Of a stretch of 64,000 nucleotides of DNA, positions 15,486 to 23,910 are shown piece after piece (position 1 is the first letter of the stretch; each line of letters begins with the position of its first letter). A model generated the notes under the pieces. It did no database searches. It was given only the letters and a program-made list of their open reading frames with translations, and was not told where the DNA came from. The DNA is from an uncultured Victivallis sp. (GTDB lineage Bacteria; Verrucomicrobiota; Lentisphaeria; Victivallales; Victivallaceae). The stretch spans positions 1 to 64,000 of the forward strand of contig NZ_CALXSK010000004.1 in assembly GCF_944391105.1 (NCBI RefSeq), given 5' to 3'. The position numbers were made by a program, and so were the translations under genes.

Positions 15486-16319
15486 ATGAAAATCTCAATG
15501 TGGACCGCTTTTCTTGTGGAAGAGACTCCCGAAAATGCGATTGCAACGCTGGCCGAGTGCGGCTACCGTTATGCGGAGTTTTCCGACGAACACGGCAAGA
15601 TATTGATGGATCAGCCCGATCCGCTCTACGCCGCGGACGAACTTGCGAAATTCGCCGCAGACCGCAGTTTCGCCCTGGAACAGGGCCATCTGCATTTGAC
15701 CGCCGACATCGCCCATCCCGACCCGGCCAGGCGGCGCGCCTTCCTCGACTTCCTGAAAAAAGAACTCGAAGTCTACGAACGGATCGGCGTCCGGGCGGCG
15801 GTTCTCCATTGCGGCGGAGCGGCAGTCTTCGCCGGGAAGATGACTCTGGAGGAGGCCGAAACACTGACGGTGGAATCCCTCTCCACTCTCTGCCGCTCCA
15901 TCGCCGGAAGCAGAATCCGGATCGCCATCGAAAACGTTCCCGTCCTGACACCGTTCGCTTCCGACCTTCTGCGCGTCATCGCGAAGGTGGGCCGCCCGCA
16001 GGAACTCGGCATCTGCCTCGACACCGGCCATCTGAACCTGGTGCAGGGAGATCCCGCCGCCTTCATCGACGAGGCGGGCGACAAACTCCTCGCCCTCCAT
16101 GTCGCCGACAATCTCGGCAATGCCGATCATCACATGCTCCCCTGCGGACGCGGGAGCGTGAACTGGACCGCGTTCATGAGAGCCCTCAAGCGCTCCCCCT
16201 ATCGCGGACTCTTCAACTTCGAAGTTCCCGGAGAGCGCAACTGCCTGACTTCCGCAATCCGGAAACTGAAGCTGAAGTACGCTCTTGAACTCGGCAGACT
16301 GATGTTTGACATCGTCTGA
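15486..16319 (+). CDS. Sugar phosphate isomerase/epimerase (xylose isomerase-like TIM barrel)
   Basis: This 277-residue protein has the AP endonuclease 2/xylose isomerase-like TIM-barrel pattern. It opens with MWTAFLVEETPENAIATLAE, then GYRYAEFSDEHGK. Metal-ligand strands follow: IAIENVP (Glu), GICLDTGHLNL (Asp and His), LALHVADN (His-x-x-Asp) and FNFEVPGE (Glu). These are the expected ligands of a divalent-metal sugar epimerase/isomerase of the IolE/Hpr-like group. The ATG at 15486 was chosen because GAAAGG lies about eight bases upstream and upstream codons do not look coding. The specific sugar cannot be inferred. It stands between the BlaR1-type gene and thrC with no clear operon partner. 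Confidence 0.82.
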   Translation: MKISMWTAFLVEETPENAIATLAECGYRYAEFSDEHGKILMDQPDPLYAADELAKFAADRSFALEQGHLHLTADIAHPDPARRRAFLDFLKKELEVYERIGVRAAVLHCGGAAVFAGKMTLEEAETLTVESLSTLCRSIAGSRIRIAIENVPVLTPFASDLLRVIAKVGRPQELGICLDTGHLNLVQGDPAAFIDEAGDKLLALHVADNLGNADHHMLPCGRGSVNWTAFMRALKRSPYRGLFNFEVPGERNCLTSAIRKLKLKYALELGRLMFDIV

Positions 16320-16440
16320 GTGCCAAGGCTCATTCGTCGACAAAACGCCGAAGCCACTGGAAAAAAAGGGCGTTCCGGTGTACATTATACTCTGAGTGGA
16401 TCTAATTGAAAACCATTTAGAACGGATGGAGCATCCTATC

Positions 16441-17925
16441 ATGCATTTCACCAGCACCAGAAGCCCGCGGAACGTCACTTCCGCCCAGGCCATAGCCAGG
16501 GGGCTCGCCGAGGACGGCGGGCTCTTCATCCCGTCGGAGTTCCCGAAGATCTCCGGCGAACTCATCGACCGGATGATCGATATGGATTACAAGGCGCGCG
16601 CACGCGAAGTGCTCGCGCTCTATCTGACCGACTTCACGCCGGCTGAAATCGCCGACAGCGTGGAAGCCGCCTATACCGGCACGTTCGACGCCGAAAATCC
16701 CGCGCCGCTCGTTGAAGTCGCTCCTGGCTTGAACATCCTCGAACTCTGGCACGGGCCGACCTGCGCCTTCAAGGACATGGCGCTGCAGCTCCTGCCGCAT
16801 CTGCTGACGATCTCCGCCCGGAAGGCGGCTCCCGGCCGCACGATGGTCATCCTCACTGCCACTTCCGGCGACACCGGCAAGGCGGCGCTCGACGGATTCG
16901 CCGACGTGCCCGGCACGAAGATCATCGTCTTTTATCCGCAGAACGGCGTGAGCGCCATGCAGAAACTTCAGATGGTCACTCAGAAGGGCGACAACGTCGC
17001 CGTCTGCGCGATCGAGGGGAATTTCGACGACGCCCAGAACGGCGTCAAGAAAATCTTTTCCGACCGCGAGATGAAAGAGTATCTGAATGCGCGCAACATG
17101 GAGTTCTCCTCGGCGAACTCGATCAACTTCGGGCGGCTCGTGCCGCAGATCGTCTACTACGTCTCCGCATACTGCGATCTGATCCGGCAGGGGAAACTGC
17201 ACAAGGGAGAGGCCTTCAACGTCGCGGTTCCGACCGGAAACTTCGGCAACATCCTCGCGGCGGTCTACGCGCGCGAAATGGGCATTCCGGTCGCGCGGCT
17301 GATCTGCGCCTCGAACCGGAACAACATTCTCACGGACTTCATCCGCACCGGCGTCTACGACCGCAACCGGCCGTTCTATACGACGACCAGCCCGTCGATG
17401 GACATCCTCATCTCTTCGAACCTCGAACGGATGCTTTCTCTGCTCTACGGCGGGAACACTTCCGCCGTCGCCGGATTGATGGAGGAGCTTGCGAGGAATG
17501 GACGTTACGCCATTTCCGATGAGGCGCGGAAAAAACTCCAGTCGGAGTTCTTCGGCGGCTTCTGCGACGATGCCGGAACCGCCGCCACCATCGGCGAAAC
17601 TTTCCGGAAATACCACTATCTCTGCGACCCGCACACCGCAGTGGCGCTGAACGTCTACGAACAGTACCGCCGCGAAACCGGGGACGCGACGCCGTGTGTG
17701 CTCGCCTCGACCGCCTCGCCGTTCAAGTTCGCGGCGGCGGTGCTGCCCGCGATTGAATCGGGCGAACTGCCCGCGGACGAGTTCGGCATGGTCGCGAAAC
17801 TCTCGGAAGTGACCGGTGTCCCGGTGCCGAAACCGCTGGCGGGGTTGAAGGATCTGCCCGTGCTCCACACCGGTTGCGTGACGAAAGAGAAGATGAATCT
17901 CTTTATCCGGGATTTCCTCGGCTGA
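16441..17925 (+). CDS. thrC: Threonine synthase
   Basis: This ~494-residue PLP enzyme converts O-phospho-L-homoserine to threonine, the last step of threonine synthesis. It begins FTSTRSPRNVTSAQAIARGL, the short N-terminal domain of the longer (~450-500 residue) ThrC subgroup. The PLP lysine lies in HGPTCAFKDMALQLL. The phosphate-binding ATSGDTGKAAL and the QNGVSAMQKLQMVTQ stretch are diagnostic; SANSINFGRLVPQIVYY and VAVPTGNFGNILAA follow. The ATG at 16441 is preceded by GGATGGAG; an upstream in-frame ATG at 16396 has no ribosome site. Possible -10 TATACT is at 16386-16391. A bidirectional terminator follows. No other threonine pathway gene is present in the window. Confidence 0.95.
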   Translation: MHFTSTRSPRNVTSAQAIARGLAEDGGLFIPSEFPKISGELIDRMIDMDYKARAREVLALYLTDFTPAEIADSVEAAYTGTFDAENPAPLVEVAPGLNILELWHGPTCAFKDMALQLLPHLLTISARKAAPGRTMVILTATSGDTGKAALDGFADVPGTKIIVFYPQNGVSAMQKLQMVTQKGDNVAVCAIEGNFDDAQNGVKKIFSDREMKEYLNARNMEFSSANSINFGRLVPQIVYYVSAYCDLIRQGKLHKGEAFNVAVPTGNFGNILAAVYAREMGIPVARLICASNRNNILTDFIRTGVYDRNRPFYTTTSPSMDILISSNLERMLSLLYGGNTSAVAGLMEELARNGRYAISDEARKKLQSEFFGGFCDDAGTAATIGETFRKYHYLCDPHTAVALNVYEQYRRETGDATPCVLASTASPFKFAAAVLPAIESGELPADEFGMVAKLSEVTGVPVPKPLAGLKDLPVLHTGCVTKEKMNLFIRDFLG

Positions 17926-17959
17926 CGCATTGCTTCCGAACAAAACGAGACATGAAAAA

Positions 17960-17999
17960 GGGAAGTTCCTGCGAAAAAGCGGGGAACTTCCCTTGTATT
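17960..17999. terminator. Bidirectional terminator between convergent genes
   Basis: GGGAAGTTCC (17960-17969) and GGAACTTCCC (17983-17992) form a perfect 10-bp stem. It is followed by TTGTATTTT on the plus strand and preceded by AAAAA (T-run on the minus strand), serving thrC and the converging DUF4886-like gene. Confidence 0.85.
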
Positions 18000-18034
18000 T
18001 TCCTGTATCCTGAACCGAACTTCCGGCCGGCCTT

Positions 18035-18949
18035 TTACTTCCCGGTTTTGCGGGCGTCGAGCGCTTTCTGGGCGACGTCGCGCAGGAAGGCCGCGTCTTC
18101 GGGGGTGATTCCCTTCGGCACGAATTTGATCTCGGAGGTCGGTTTGTCGAAGAAAAACGCGTACCAGAGACACGCCTGGAGATATTCGCCGCGACGGTTC
18201 AGGTGGGCCGGATCGTTGCGGCGGACCCAGCGGATTTCTCCGGTTTTCTTGTCCTTCTGTTTCCACCAGTACATGCCGACGGCGAAGGACCCCGCTTCGG
18301 ACGGAAGTTTGTCGGGATATTTCAGATTCTTGACCGCTTCGGTGTCATAGGGAACGTATTTCACGGCCTGGGTTTCGCGGGCGAGCTGCACGGCTTCGCC
18401 GGTCGGGATCAGCCGGACACCGAGTTCGGCAGCCGCTTTGTCATACGCCTTGACGAGATTTTCAAACATGGTTTTCTGGTCGATCTTCCAGTCGCGATAG
18501 CGGTTGTCGTCAAACCTGTAGGCCCAGGTCTGCTGCATGACGAGTTCGGCGTCCGGGGCGTATTTCTTCACATACTCCTGAAGATTCTTCGCGTATGGCT
18601 GGTAACTTTCCGGTTTCCAGGAGAGGTGACTCGCCTGCTGAATCGTGACGAAATCCCACTGGTTGGAGTGCAGTTTGTCTTTCAGGGTGAACTTGTTGTA
18701 GTAGGGCTTGACACTCGGATCCTTTTCGGATTTCACGACGAGGTTCCAGTGTTTGTCAAGAGGACACCCTCCGATGTTTGCGCGATCCATGACGATTTTG
18801 TCGCCGGCGGATTCCGCCACCTGCGGCAGATACCGGAATGCGCTGTCGGCAAAACTGTTGCCGATGGTCAGAAGTTTGATCTCCTTCGCCGCAACTCCAA
18901 ACGTGAGCGCGGTGGCCGCAACAAGCGAGAGTGCGATTGCTTTGTTCAT
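18035..18949 (-). CDS. Secreted DUF4886-type SGNH hydrolase-like protein
   Basis: This 304-residue protein has a signal peptide (MNKAIALSLVAATALTFGVAA). The SGNH/GDSL block I follows as IKLLTIGNSFADSAFRYLP (nucleophile Ser in GNSF). A block with Gly (NIGGCPLDKHW) and a C-terminal D-x-x-H (NDPAHLNRRGEYL) complete the hydrolase pattern seen in DUF4886 proteins, which are common in gut glycan degraders. QQASHLSWKPESYQPY is a recognisable internal block. It is probably a periplasmic esterase acting on carbohydrate esters. The ATG at 18947-18949 has AAGGAGG eight bases upstream. It is divergent from the PPK2 gene; a TTGCAA-N17-TATTGT promoter drives it. Confidence 0.8.
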   Translation of the reverse strand: MNKAIALSLVAATALTFGVAAKEIKLLTIGNSFADSAFRYLPQVAESAGDKIVMDRANIGGCPLDKHWNLVVKSEKDPSVKPYYNKFTLKDKLHSNQWDFVTIQQASHLSWKPESYQPYAKNLQEYVKKYAPDAELVMQQTWAYRFDDNRYRDWKIDQKTMFENLVKAYDKAAAELGVRLIPTGEAVQLARETQAVKYVPYDTEAVKNLKYPDKLPSEAGSFAVGMYWWKQKDKKTGEIRWVRRNDPAHLNRRGEYLQACLWYAFFFDKPTSEIKFVPKGITPEDAAFLRDVAQKALDARKTGK

Positions 18950-18978
18950 ATCGGAATCCTCCTTTTGATTGGTTGTAT

Positions 18979-19007
18979 ACAATATTACCGAAATCGGAAA
19001 ATTGCAA
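18979..19007 (-). promoter_or_regulatory. Promoter of the DUF4886-like gene
   Basis: On the minus strand, TTGCAA (19002-19007) and TATTGT (18979-18984) are separated by 17 bases, 30 bp upstream of the start codon. Confidence 0.6.
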
Positions 19008-19025
19008 ACCGGGTCGAGTCGCCAT

Positions 19026-19054
19026 TTGCATTTCCGGTTTGTCCTGCGTATATT
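19026..19054 (+). promoter_or_regulatory. Promoter of the PPK2 gene
   Basis: TTGCAT (19026-19031) and TATATT (19049-19054) are separated by 17 bases. The ATG at 19099 with AAGGGAGG upstream follows. Confidence 0.65.
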
Positions 19055-19098
19055 ACCGGAAGCGGCAGGGAAACTATGAGAAGGGAGGTTCTTGCATC

Positions 19099-19968
19099 AT
19101 GGATTTTCGAAAGGAGTTTGCGGTTAAGCCGGACGCGAAGATCAAACTCAAGCAGATTGATCCGGACAGGACATACGGAATCGAGAAGAATGAAGAGACG
19201 CTCCGGGAAACCGCCGCCAACAGCGCCGAACTTGCGGAATTGCAGTACAAGCTCTATTCCGAGGGAAAGCGTTCGCTGCTGATCGTGTTGCAGGGGATGG
19301 ATGCCGCGGGGAAAGACGGAGTCATCAACCATGTTCTTGCTCCGCTGAACCCGCAGGGGTGCCGGGTTCAGGCGTTCAAGACGCCCAGTTCGCTCGAACT
19401 GGCACATGATTTTCTGTGGCGGGTGCACATGGTGGCGCCGAAGAGAGGGGAGATTGTGATCTTCAACCGCTCTCATTACGAGGATGTGCTGATCCAGCGG
19501 GTGCGGAACCTTGTGCCGGAATCGGTCTGGCGGGAACGGTATGAACTCATCAATGATTTTGAAAAACTCCTCATGAAGAGCGGAACGACTATCGTGAAAT
19601 TCTTTCTGCACATCAGCCCGGAGGAACAGCTCAAGCGGTTCGGTGACCGTCTGGAAGATCCCGGGCGGCAGTGGAAAATCAGCAGTGCCGATTATGCCGA
19701 ACGGAGACTGTGGCCGGAATATCGGAAGGCGTTCGAGGAGGTGTTTGAGCGCTGCTCCACGAAGCAGGCTCCCTGGTATATCATTCCGGCGGACAAAAAA
19801 TATTTCCGGAATTACGCGGTTTCCCACATCCTGCTGGAAACGCTTCGCGAAATGAAGCTGGAACTTCCGCCGGTTTCCGTCGACCTGGAAAAGGTGAAGG
19901 CCGAATACCGGACTGCAAAACAGTGGGAGAAGGAGGGCATCGGCCCGGATGGTCCCCGGGAAAAGTAA
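19099..19968 (+). CDS. Polyphosphate kinase 2 family protein (PPK2)
   Basis: This 289-residue kinase uses polyphosphate to phosphorylate nucleotides (ADP/GDP or AMP, depending on class). The Walker A motif is GMDAAGKDG (residues 66-74, Lys72), followed by the lid region. Walker B is in GEIVIFNRSHYEDVLIQRV, and LEDPGRQWKISSADYAERRLW follows; these are all signatures of PPK2. The length fits the short one-domain class. The ATG has AAGGGAGG (19081-19088) upstream and a 17-spaced promoter. It could support GTP/ATP regeneration during starvation. The nucleotide class cannot be settled from sequence by eye. The gene is single and divergent from the DUF4886-like gene. Confidence 0.92.
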   Translation: MDFRKEFAVKPDAKIKLKQIDPDRTYGIEKNEETLRETAANSAELAELQYKLYSEGKRSLLIVLQGMDAAGKDGVINHVLAPLNPQGCRVQAFKTPSSLELAHDFLWRVHMVAPKRGEIVIFNRSHYEDVLIQRVRNLVPESVWRERYELINDFEKLLMKSGTTIVKFFLHISPEEQLKRFGDRLEDPGRQWKISSADYAERRLWPEYRKAFEEVFERCSTKQAPWYIIPADKKYFRNYAVSHILLETLREMKLELPPVSVDLEKVKAEYRTAKQWEKEGIGPDGPREK

Positions 19969-20126
19969 ACCCACGAGCCTGAATAACGGTTTTTCTGGGG
20001 AATTATTGTAAAAAAAACAAAAAAATGATAAAATAATTTGCTTTTTCAAAAAGTGACGATAACTTAACTAAAGAGGGCAGTTAACAGACAGATACCTTGT
20101 ATAACCTTAAAACAAAGGGGAAAAGT

Positions 20127-20879
20127 ATGCAATATGTATATATCGCGGCGATGGTTCTTGCTCTGATCGGCATGATTGTCTGCAGCAAGAAGCAGAAGAC
20201 GAATCCGGCGGTTCAGCCAGTGGCGTTCGTTCTGTTTGTGATTGTTCTGATCAGCGCGGGGCTCCTGCTGAACGAACTGAACGTGTTCGGCGGCCGCAGC
20301 AGCCTGCTGGCGAACGAGCTCAAGTTCTACGCTTCTCAGGGGACCAAGACCGGCGACTTCCTGAAGACCGCGATGCCCGGCAAGAAACTTCTTCTGGTTG
20401 CGGATCCCGGATTCGAGAAGAATGACAATGTGAAACTGCTTGCCGATGCTCTGCGCGAAGGATACGGCGGCGAGGTTGTGGTCGATACGGTTGAACTGCC
20501 GGGCAACCAGGCGGATGCTCCGATGCCGCTCTACATGATGATGAAGGCGAAGGATTTCGACGCGATGGTGGAAAAGCACCCGGATGTGGGCGTGATCGTC
20601 ACCACCGTCGGTCTGCCGCAGGATGCGAACAATCTGAAGTTCATGAAGCAGCCCGCGGACAAGCGTCCGGCGCTGTTCCTGATGGGATTGCCCTCCGGCC
20701 CTGTTCCCGGCATCATGCCTGCCATCCAGAGCGGAGCGATCGTCGGCCTGATCATTTCGAGTCCGGAAGCCAAGTACGACGTTCCTGCTCCGTCCGATCC
20801 GATGGAAGCGTTTGATATCCGTTACGTCCTTGTCACCAAGGACAATGCGGAGCAGTACAAGGGCAATTTCACGAACTGA
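20127..20879 (+). CDS. Membrane-anchored protein of unknown family (copy 1 of a paralogous pair)
   Basis: This 250-residue protein has two N-terminal membrane segments (about residues 3-20 and 31-50). A ~195-residue alpha/beta domain follows. I do not recognise the family. It shares an unmistakable motif series with the gene at 21033: FYASQG, LLLVADPGF, EGYG, MPLYMMM, DFDAMVEKHPD, LMGLPSGPVPG, SSPEAKYDVPAP and DIRYVLVTKDN. The regular alternation of short hydrophobic strands and helices suggests a Rossmann-like or periplasmic-binding-like fold. The start at 20127 follows AAAGGGGA; an earlier ATG (20097) has none. A strong terminator separates it from the second copy. An inverted repeat TTAACT...AGTTAA (about 20055-20075) in the leader might be regulatory. 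Confidence 0.75.
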   Translation: MQYVYIAAMVLALIGMIVCSKKQKTNPAVQPVAFVLFVIVLISAGLLLNELNVFGGRSSLLANELKFYASQGTKTGDFLKTAMPGKKLLLVADPGFEKNDNVKLLADALREGYGGEVVVDTVELPGNQADAPMPLYMMMKAKDFDAMVEKHPDVGVIVTTVGLPQDANNLKFMKQPADKRPALFLMGLPSGPVPGIMPAIQSGAIVGLIISSPEAKYDVPAPSDPMEAFDIRYVLVTKDNAEQYKGNFTN

Positions 20880-20908
20880 GAAAATCAGTTTTCGCTGAAA
20901 TAAAAACG

Positions 20909-20950
20909 ACACCACCGGATAGCGTGCAGCAGACTATCGGGTGGTGTTTC
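20909..20950 (+). terminator. Strong terminator between the two paralogues
   Basis: ACACCACCGGATAG (20909-20922) and CTATCGGGTGGTGT (20934-20947) pair at 13 of 14 positions, 30 bp after the stop codon, followed by TTT. The two paralogues may therefore be expressed separately. Confidence 0.8.
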
Positions 20951-21032
20951 TGCTTAGGTGGAACGGCAATGGTTCGGATGCTGGGAGGGAGGCCAGGTTA
21001 TCGGACGAGTTGGAATGAGAGACTGCGGTTAG

Positions 21033-21728
21033 ATGGAAAAATTTTTCAAAACTCTTCTGGCGTTTCTGTTTGCGACGGCTTCGGTGTCATTCGCAATTCT
21101 GGTGTTTTCCGGTGGTGCGCTTTTCTGGCACCGCCAATTCGGCGGCAACGCCAATCTGCTGGAAAATGAGATGGCGTTTTACGCCTCGCAGGGATATGAG
21201 GCCGGAGTCTATTTGAAGGAGGTGGTTCCGGATCAGCAGATTCTGTTGCTGGTCGATCCCGATTTCTATCGGAATGAGAACATCAAGCAGTTGGCGTATA
21301 CCCTGATTGAAGGATATGGGAGCAACAATGTAGTGCCGGACACCATTCATCTTTCCGATGCGCGCTCGGAGATGCCGATGCCGCTTTATATGTCCATGAC
21401 GGCTGACGATTTCGATTCGGTTGTGGAGCAGCATCCCGACGCATCGGTCGTGATTTCCACGATCGGGCTTCCTGTCGATCTGGATTCGCTGCGGATGTTG
21501 CAGAATGAGGGTGCGCCGAAGCTGTTGCTGCTCGGGCTGCCCTCCGGACCGATTCCCGGTCTGACGGAACTGATTCGCAAAGGGAAAGTGCTCGCGGTGG
21601 TGCTTTCCAATCCGGAGGCCCGTTATGATGTCCCGGCTCCGAAGGATCGTCGGGAGGCTTTCCGGATTCGATACTTGCTTGTGACGAAAGAGAATCTGGA
21701 TCAGCACCTGAATCTTTTCGCCAACTAG
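21033..21728 (+). CDS. Membrane-anchored protein of unknown family (copy 2 of a paralogous pair)
   Basis: This 231-residue paralogue of the 20127 gene has one N-terminal membrane segment (about residues 5-28). The shared series of motifs is present: FYASQG, LLLVDPDFYRNENIKQL, EGYG, MPLYMSM, DFDSVVEQHPD, LLGLPSGPIPG, SNPEARYDVPAP and RIRYLLVTKEN. It lacks the second membrane helix of copy 1. The invariant residues lie throughout the soluble domain, which argues for a conserved binding or enzymatic function rather than a structural role. No known catalytic motif is recognised. Neighbours (PPK2 upstream, PEPCK downstream) do not indicate a pathway. The ATG is preceded by a weak GGTTAG, so the start is less certain than for copy 1. 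Confidence 0.72.
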   Translation: MEKFFKTLLAFLFATASVSFAILVFSGGALFWHRQFGGNANLLENEMAFYASQGYEAGVYLKEVVPDQQILLLVDPDFYRNENIKQLAYTLIEGYGSNNVVPDTIHLSDARSEMPMPLYMSMTADDFDSVVEQHPDASVVISTIGLPVDLDSLRMLQNEGAPKLLLLGLPSGPIPGLTELIRKGKVLAVVLSNPEARYDVPAPKDRREAFRIRYLLVTKENLDQHLNLFAN

Positions 21729-21785
21729 AACATTTTCCGGACTCCCGCCGGGAGCCGATTTCCCCTAAAATCCTGCAATTGATCC

Positions 21786-21814
21786 TTGAAACGTTCCTGT
21801 TTCGGGTGTATATT
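21786..21814 (+). promoter_or_regulatory. Promoter of pckG
   Basis: TTGAAA (21786-21791) and TATATT (21809-21814) are separated by 17 bases, about 60 bp upstream of the PEPCK start. Confidence 0.7.
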
Positions 21815-21872
21815 TTGGAGATTATCCAGAGATAAGAACCCCAAACAACAATACTGGAGGATGCAAAAAATC

Positions 21873-23717
21873 ATGGCCAAGATGCTGAATGCGATCCCGA
21901 CCAAAAATGAAAAATTGGTCAAGTGGGTGAATGAATGGGTCGAAATCTGTAAGCCGGATGCGGTTTACTGGTGCGACGGTTCCCGGGAAGAGTATGACCG
22001 TCTCTGCAACGAGCTGGTCGAATCCGGTCTCGCGATCCGCCTGAATCCGAAGAAGCGGCCGAACAGTCTGCTGTTCCGCTCCGATCCGTCCGACGTGGCG
22101 CGTGTTGAGGCGCGCACCTTCATCGCGTCCGAAACGAAGGATGCGGCCGGTCCGACCAACAACTGGATCGACCCGAAAGAACTCAAGAAGACCATGCTTG
22201 GTCTCTACGACGGCTGCATGAAGGGTCGTACCCTCTACGTCATCCCGTTCTCGATGGGTCCGGTTGGATCGAACATCGCGAAGATCGGCGTTGAGCTCAC
22301 CGACTCCGCCTACGTTGTGATCAACATGGAAGTGATGACCCGTGTCGGCACGAAGGTGCTCGAAGTCCTCGGCGACAAGGGTGAATTCGTTCCGTGCGTC
22401 CACTCGGTCGGCAAGCCGCTGGCCGAGGGCGAATCGGACAACGGCATCTGGCCGTGCGCTCCGATGGACAAGAAGTACATCGCCCACTTCCCGGAAACCC
22501 GCGAAATCTGGTCGTTCGGGTCCGGTTACGGCGGCAACGCGCTGCTCGGCAAGAAGTGCCTTGCGCTGCGTATCGCGAGCGTCCAGGCGCGTGACGAGGG
22601 CTGGATGGCCGAGCACATGCTGATCCTGAAGCTGACGAATCCGAAGGGCGAAGTCAAGTATGTCACGGGTGCGTTCCCGTCGGCCTGCGGCAAGACCAAC
22701 CTCGCGATGCTGATCCCGACCATTCCGGGCTGGAAGGTCGAGACTGTCGGCGACGACATCGCCTGGATGAAGTTCGACAAGGACGGCAATCTGCGCGCGA
22801 TCAACCCGGAAGCCGGTTTCTTCGGTGTTGCGCCGGGCACCTCGATGCAGTCCAACAAGAACGCGATGCTCTCCTGCGCGAAGGATACGATCTTCACGAA
22901 CGTCGCTCTGACCGATGACGGCGACGTCTGGTGGGAAGGCATCGGCTACGATGCGCCGGATCACCTGATCGACTGGAAGGGCAAGGATTGGAAGCCGGGC
23001 CAGGTCGACGCCGACGGCAAGCCGGTCAAGGCCGCTCACCCGAACGCCCGTTTCACGGCGCGTGCCTGCAACTGCCCGGTGATCGCGGACGAGTGGGAAG
23101 ATCCTGCCGGCGTTCCGATCGCTGCGTTCCTCTTCGGCGGCCGCCGTCCTTCGACGCTGCCGCTGGTCTACCAGGCCAAGAGCTGGGAGCACGGTGTCTT
23201 CATCGGTTCGACGGTCGGTTCGGAAGTGACCGCCGCTGCGCTCGACGTGAAGGCCGGTACCGTCCGCCGCGACCCGTTCGCGATGCTGCCGTTCTGCGGC
23301 TACAACATGGGTGACTACTTCAAGCACTGGCTTGAGATCGGCAAGAAGGGCGCGGCGCAGGGCAATCTGCCGAAGATTTTCTGCGTCAACTGGTTCCGCA
23401 AGAGTCCCGAAGGGAAATTCATGTGGCCGGGCTTCGGCGACAACAGCCGTGTGCTTGCGTGGGTCTTTGACCGCTGCGACAACAAGGGCGAGAGCAAGGA
23501 TACTGCGATCGGCATCATGCCGACCGTCGATGCGATCGACCTCAAGGGGCTTGAGGGCCAGGTTTCCAAGGCTGACATGGAAGAGCTCCTGAAGGTCGAT
23601 GTCGAGGGCTGGAAGAATGAGCTCGCGATGATCAAGGAGCACTACAAGAAGTTCGAGGGACACCTCCCCGAGGAGCTTTCGAAGCAGCTTGAAGAGCTCG
23701 AAGCCCGTCTCGGCTGA
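21873..23717 (+). CDS. pckG: Phosphoenolpyruvate carboxykinase (GTP)
   Basis: This 614-residue protein is the GTP-dependent PEPCK, which interconverts oxaloacetate and phosphoenolpyruvate. In anaerobic fermenters it often runs toward oxaloacetate for succinate formation. Signatures include [15 protein letters not shown], the kinase P-loop region [15 protein letters not shown] (active-site Cys272), [10 protein letters not shown] for metal binding, [13 protein letters not shown] and [15 protein letters not shown]. The length of about 600 matches the GTP family. ATG at 21873 (MAKMLN) is chosen with GGAGG 12 bases upstream; an ATG at 21861 touches the ribosome site and is less likely. Translation bias is marked (frequent preferred codons), consistent with high expression. 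A strong terminator follows. Confidence 0.96.
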   Translation: MAKMLNAIPTKNEKLVKWVNEWVEICKPDAVYWCDGSREEYDRLCNELVESGLAIRLNPKKRPNSLLFRSDPSDVARVEARTFIASETKDAAGPTNNWIDPKELKKTMLGLYDGCMKGRTLYVIPFSMGPVGSNIAKIGVELTDSAYVVINMEVMTRVGTKVLEVLGDKGEFVPCVHSVGKPLAEGESDNGIWPCAPMDKKYIAHFPETREIWSFGSGYGGNALLGKKCLALRIASVQARDEGWMAEHMLILKLTNPKGEVKYVTGAFPSACGKTNLAMLIPTIPGWKVETVGDDIAWMKFDKDGNLRAINPEAGFFGVAPGTSMQSNKNAMLSCAKDTIFTNVALTDDGDVWWEGIGYDAPDHLIDWKGKDWKPGQVDADGKPVKAAHPNARFTARACNCPVIADEWEDPAGVPIAAFLFGGRRPSTLPLVYQAKSWEHGVFIGSTVGSEVTAAALDVKAGTVRRDPFAMLPFCGYNMGDYFKHWLEIGKKGAAQGNLPKIFCVNWFRKSPEGKFMWPGFGDNSRVLAWVFDRCDNKGESKDTAIGIMPTVDAIDLKGLEGQVSKADMEELLKVDVEGWKNELAMIKEHYKKFEGHLPEELSKQLEELEARLG

Positions 23718-23733
23718 GCCGAAGTGCGGAAAA

Positions 23734-23754
23734 CCGGGAGTCGATGACTCCCGG
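23734..23754 (+). terminator. Perfect 9-bp hairpin after pckG (no T-run)
   Basis: CCGGGAGTC (23734-23742), loop GAT, GACTCCCGG (23746-23754). It lies just before the canonical terminator and may protect the mRNA end. Confidence 0.5.
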
Positions 23755-23771
23755 TGTGAAACTTCGATGGA

Positions 23772-23806
23772 ACGGACCGGATTTTTTCCGGCCCGTTTTT
23801 TTATTT
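23772..23806 (+). terminator. Rho-independent terminator of pckG
   Basis: ACGGACCGG (23772-23780) and CCGGCCCGT (23788-23796) form a stem with one mismatch around ATTTTTT, followed by a run of seven T, an A and seven more T. Confidence 0.9.
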
Positions 23807-23910
23807 TTTTCGTTTTTTCGGCAGAATAAAATGGCAGAGGAGTGCGTTAATCGATTATACGGGATTTGCGGTGGCGGGCGTGTTCCGCCGGAAAACAAAA
23901 GGAGTCGCAA

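Noticed and set aside
16417..17943. 508-codon minus-strand open frame opposite thrC
   Set aside because: Shadow of threonine synthase, which has all family motifs on the plus strand.
21822..23663. 613-codon minus-strand open frame opposite pckG
   Set aside because: Composition dominated by Arg, Asp, Val and Leu from antisense codons of a highly biased gene; no family resemblance.
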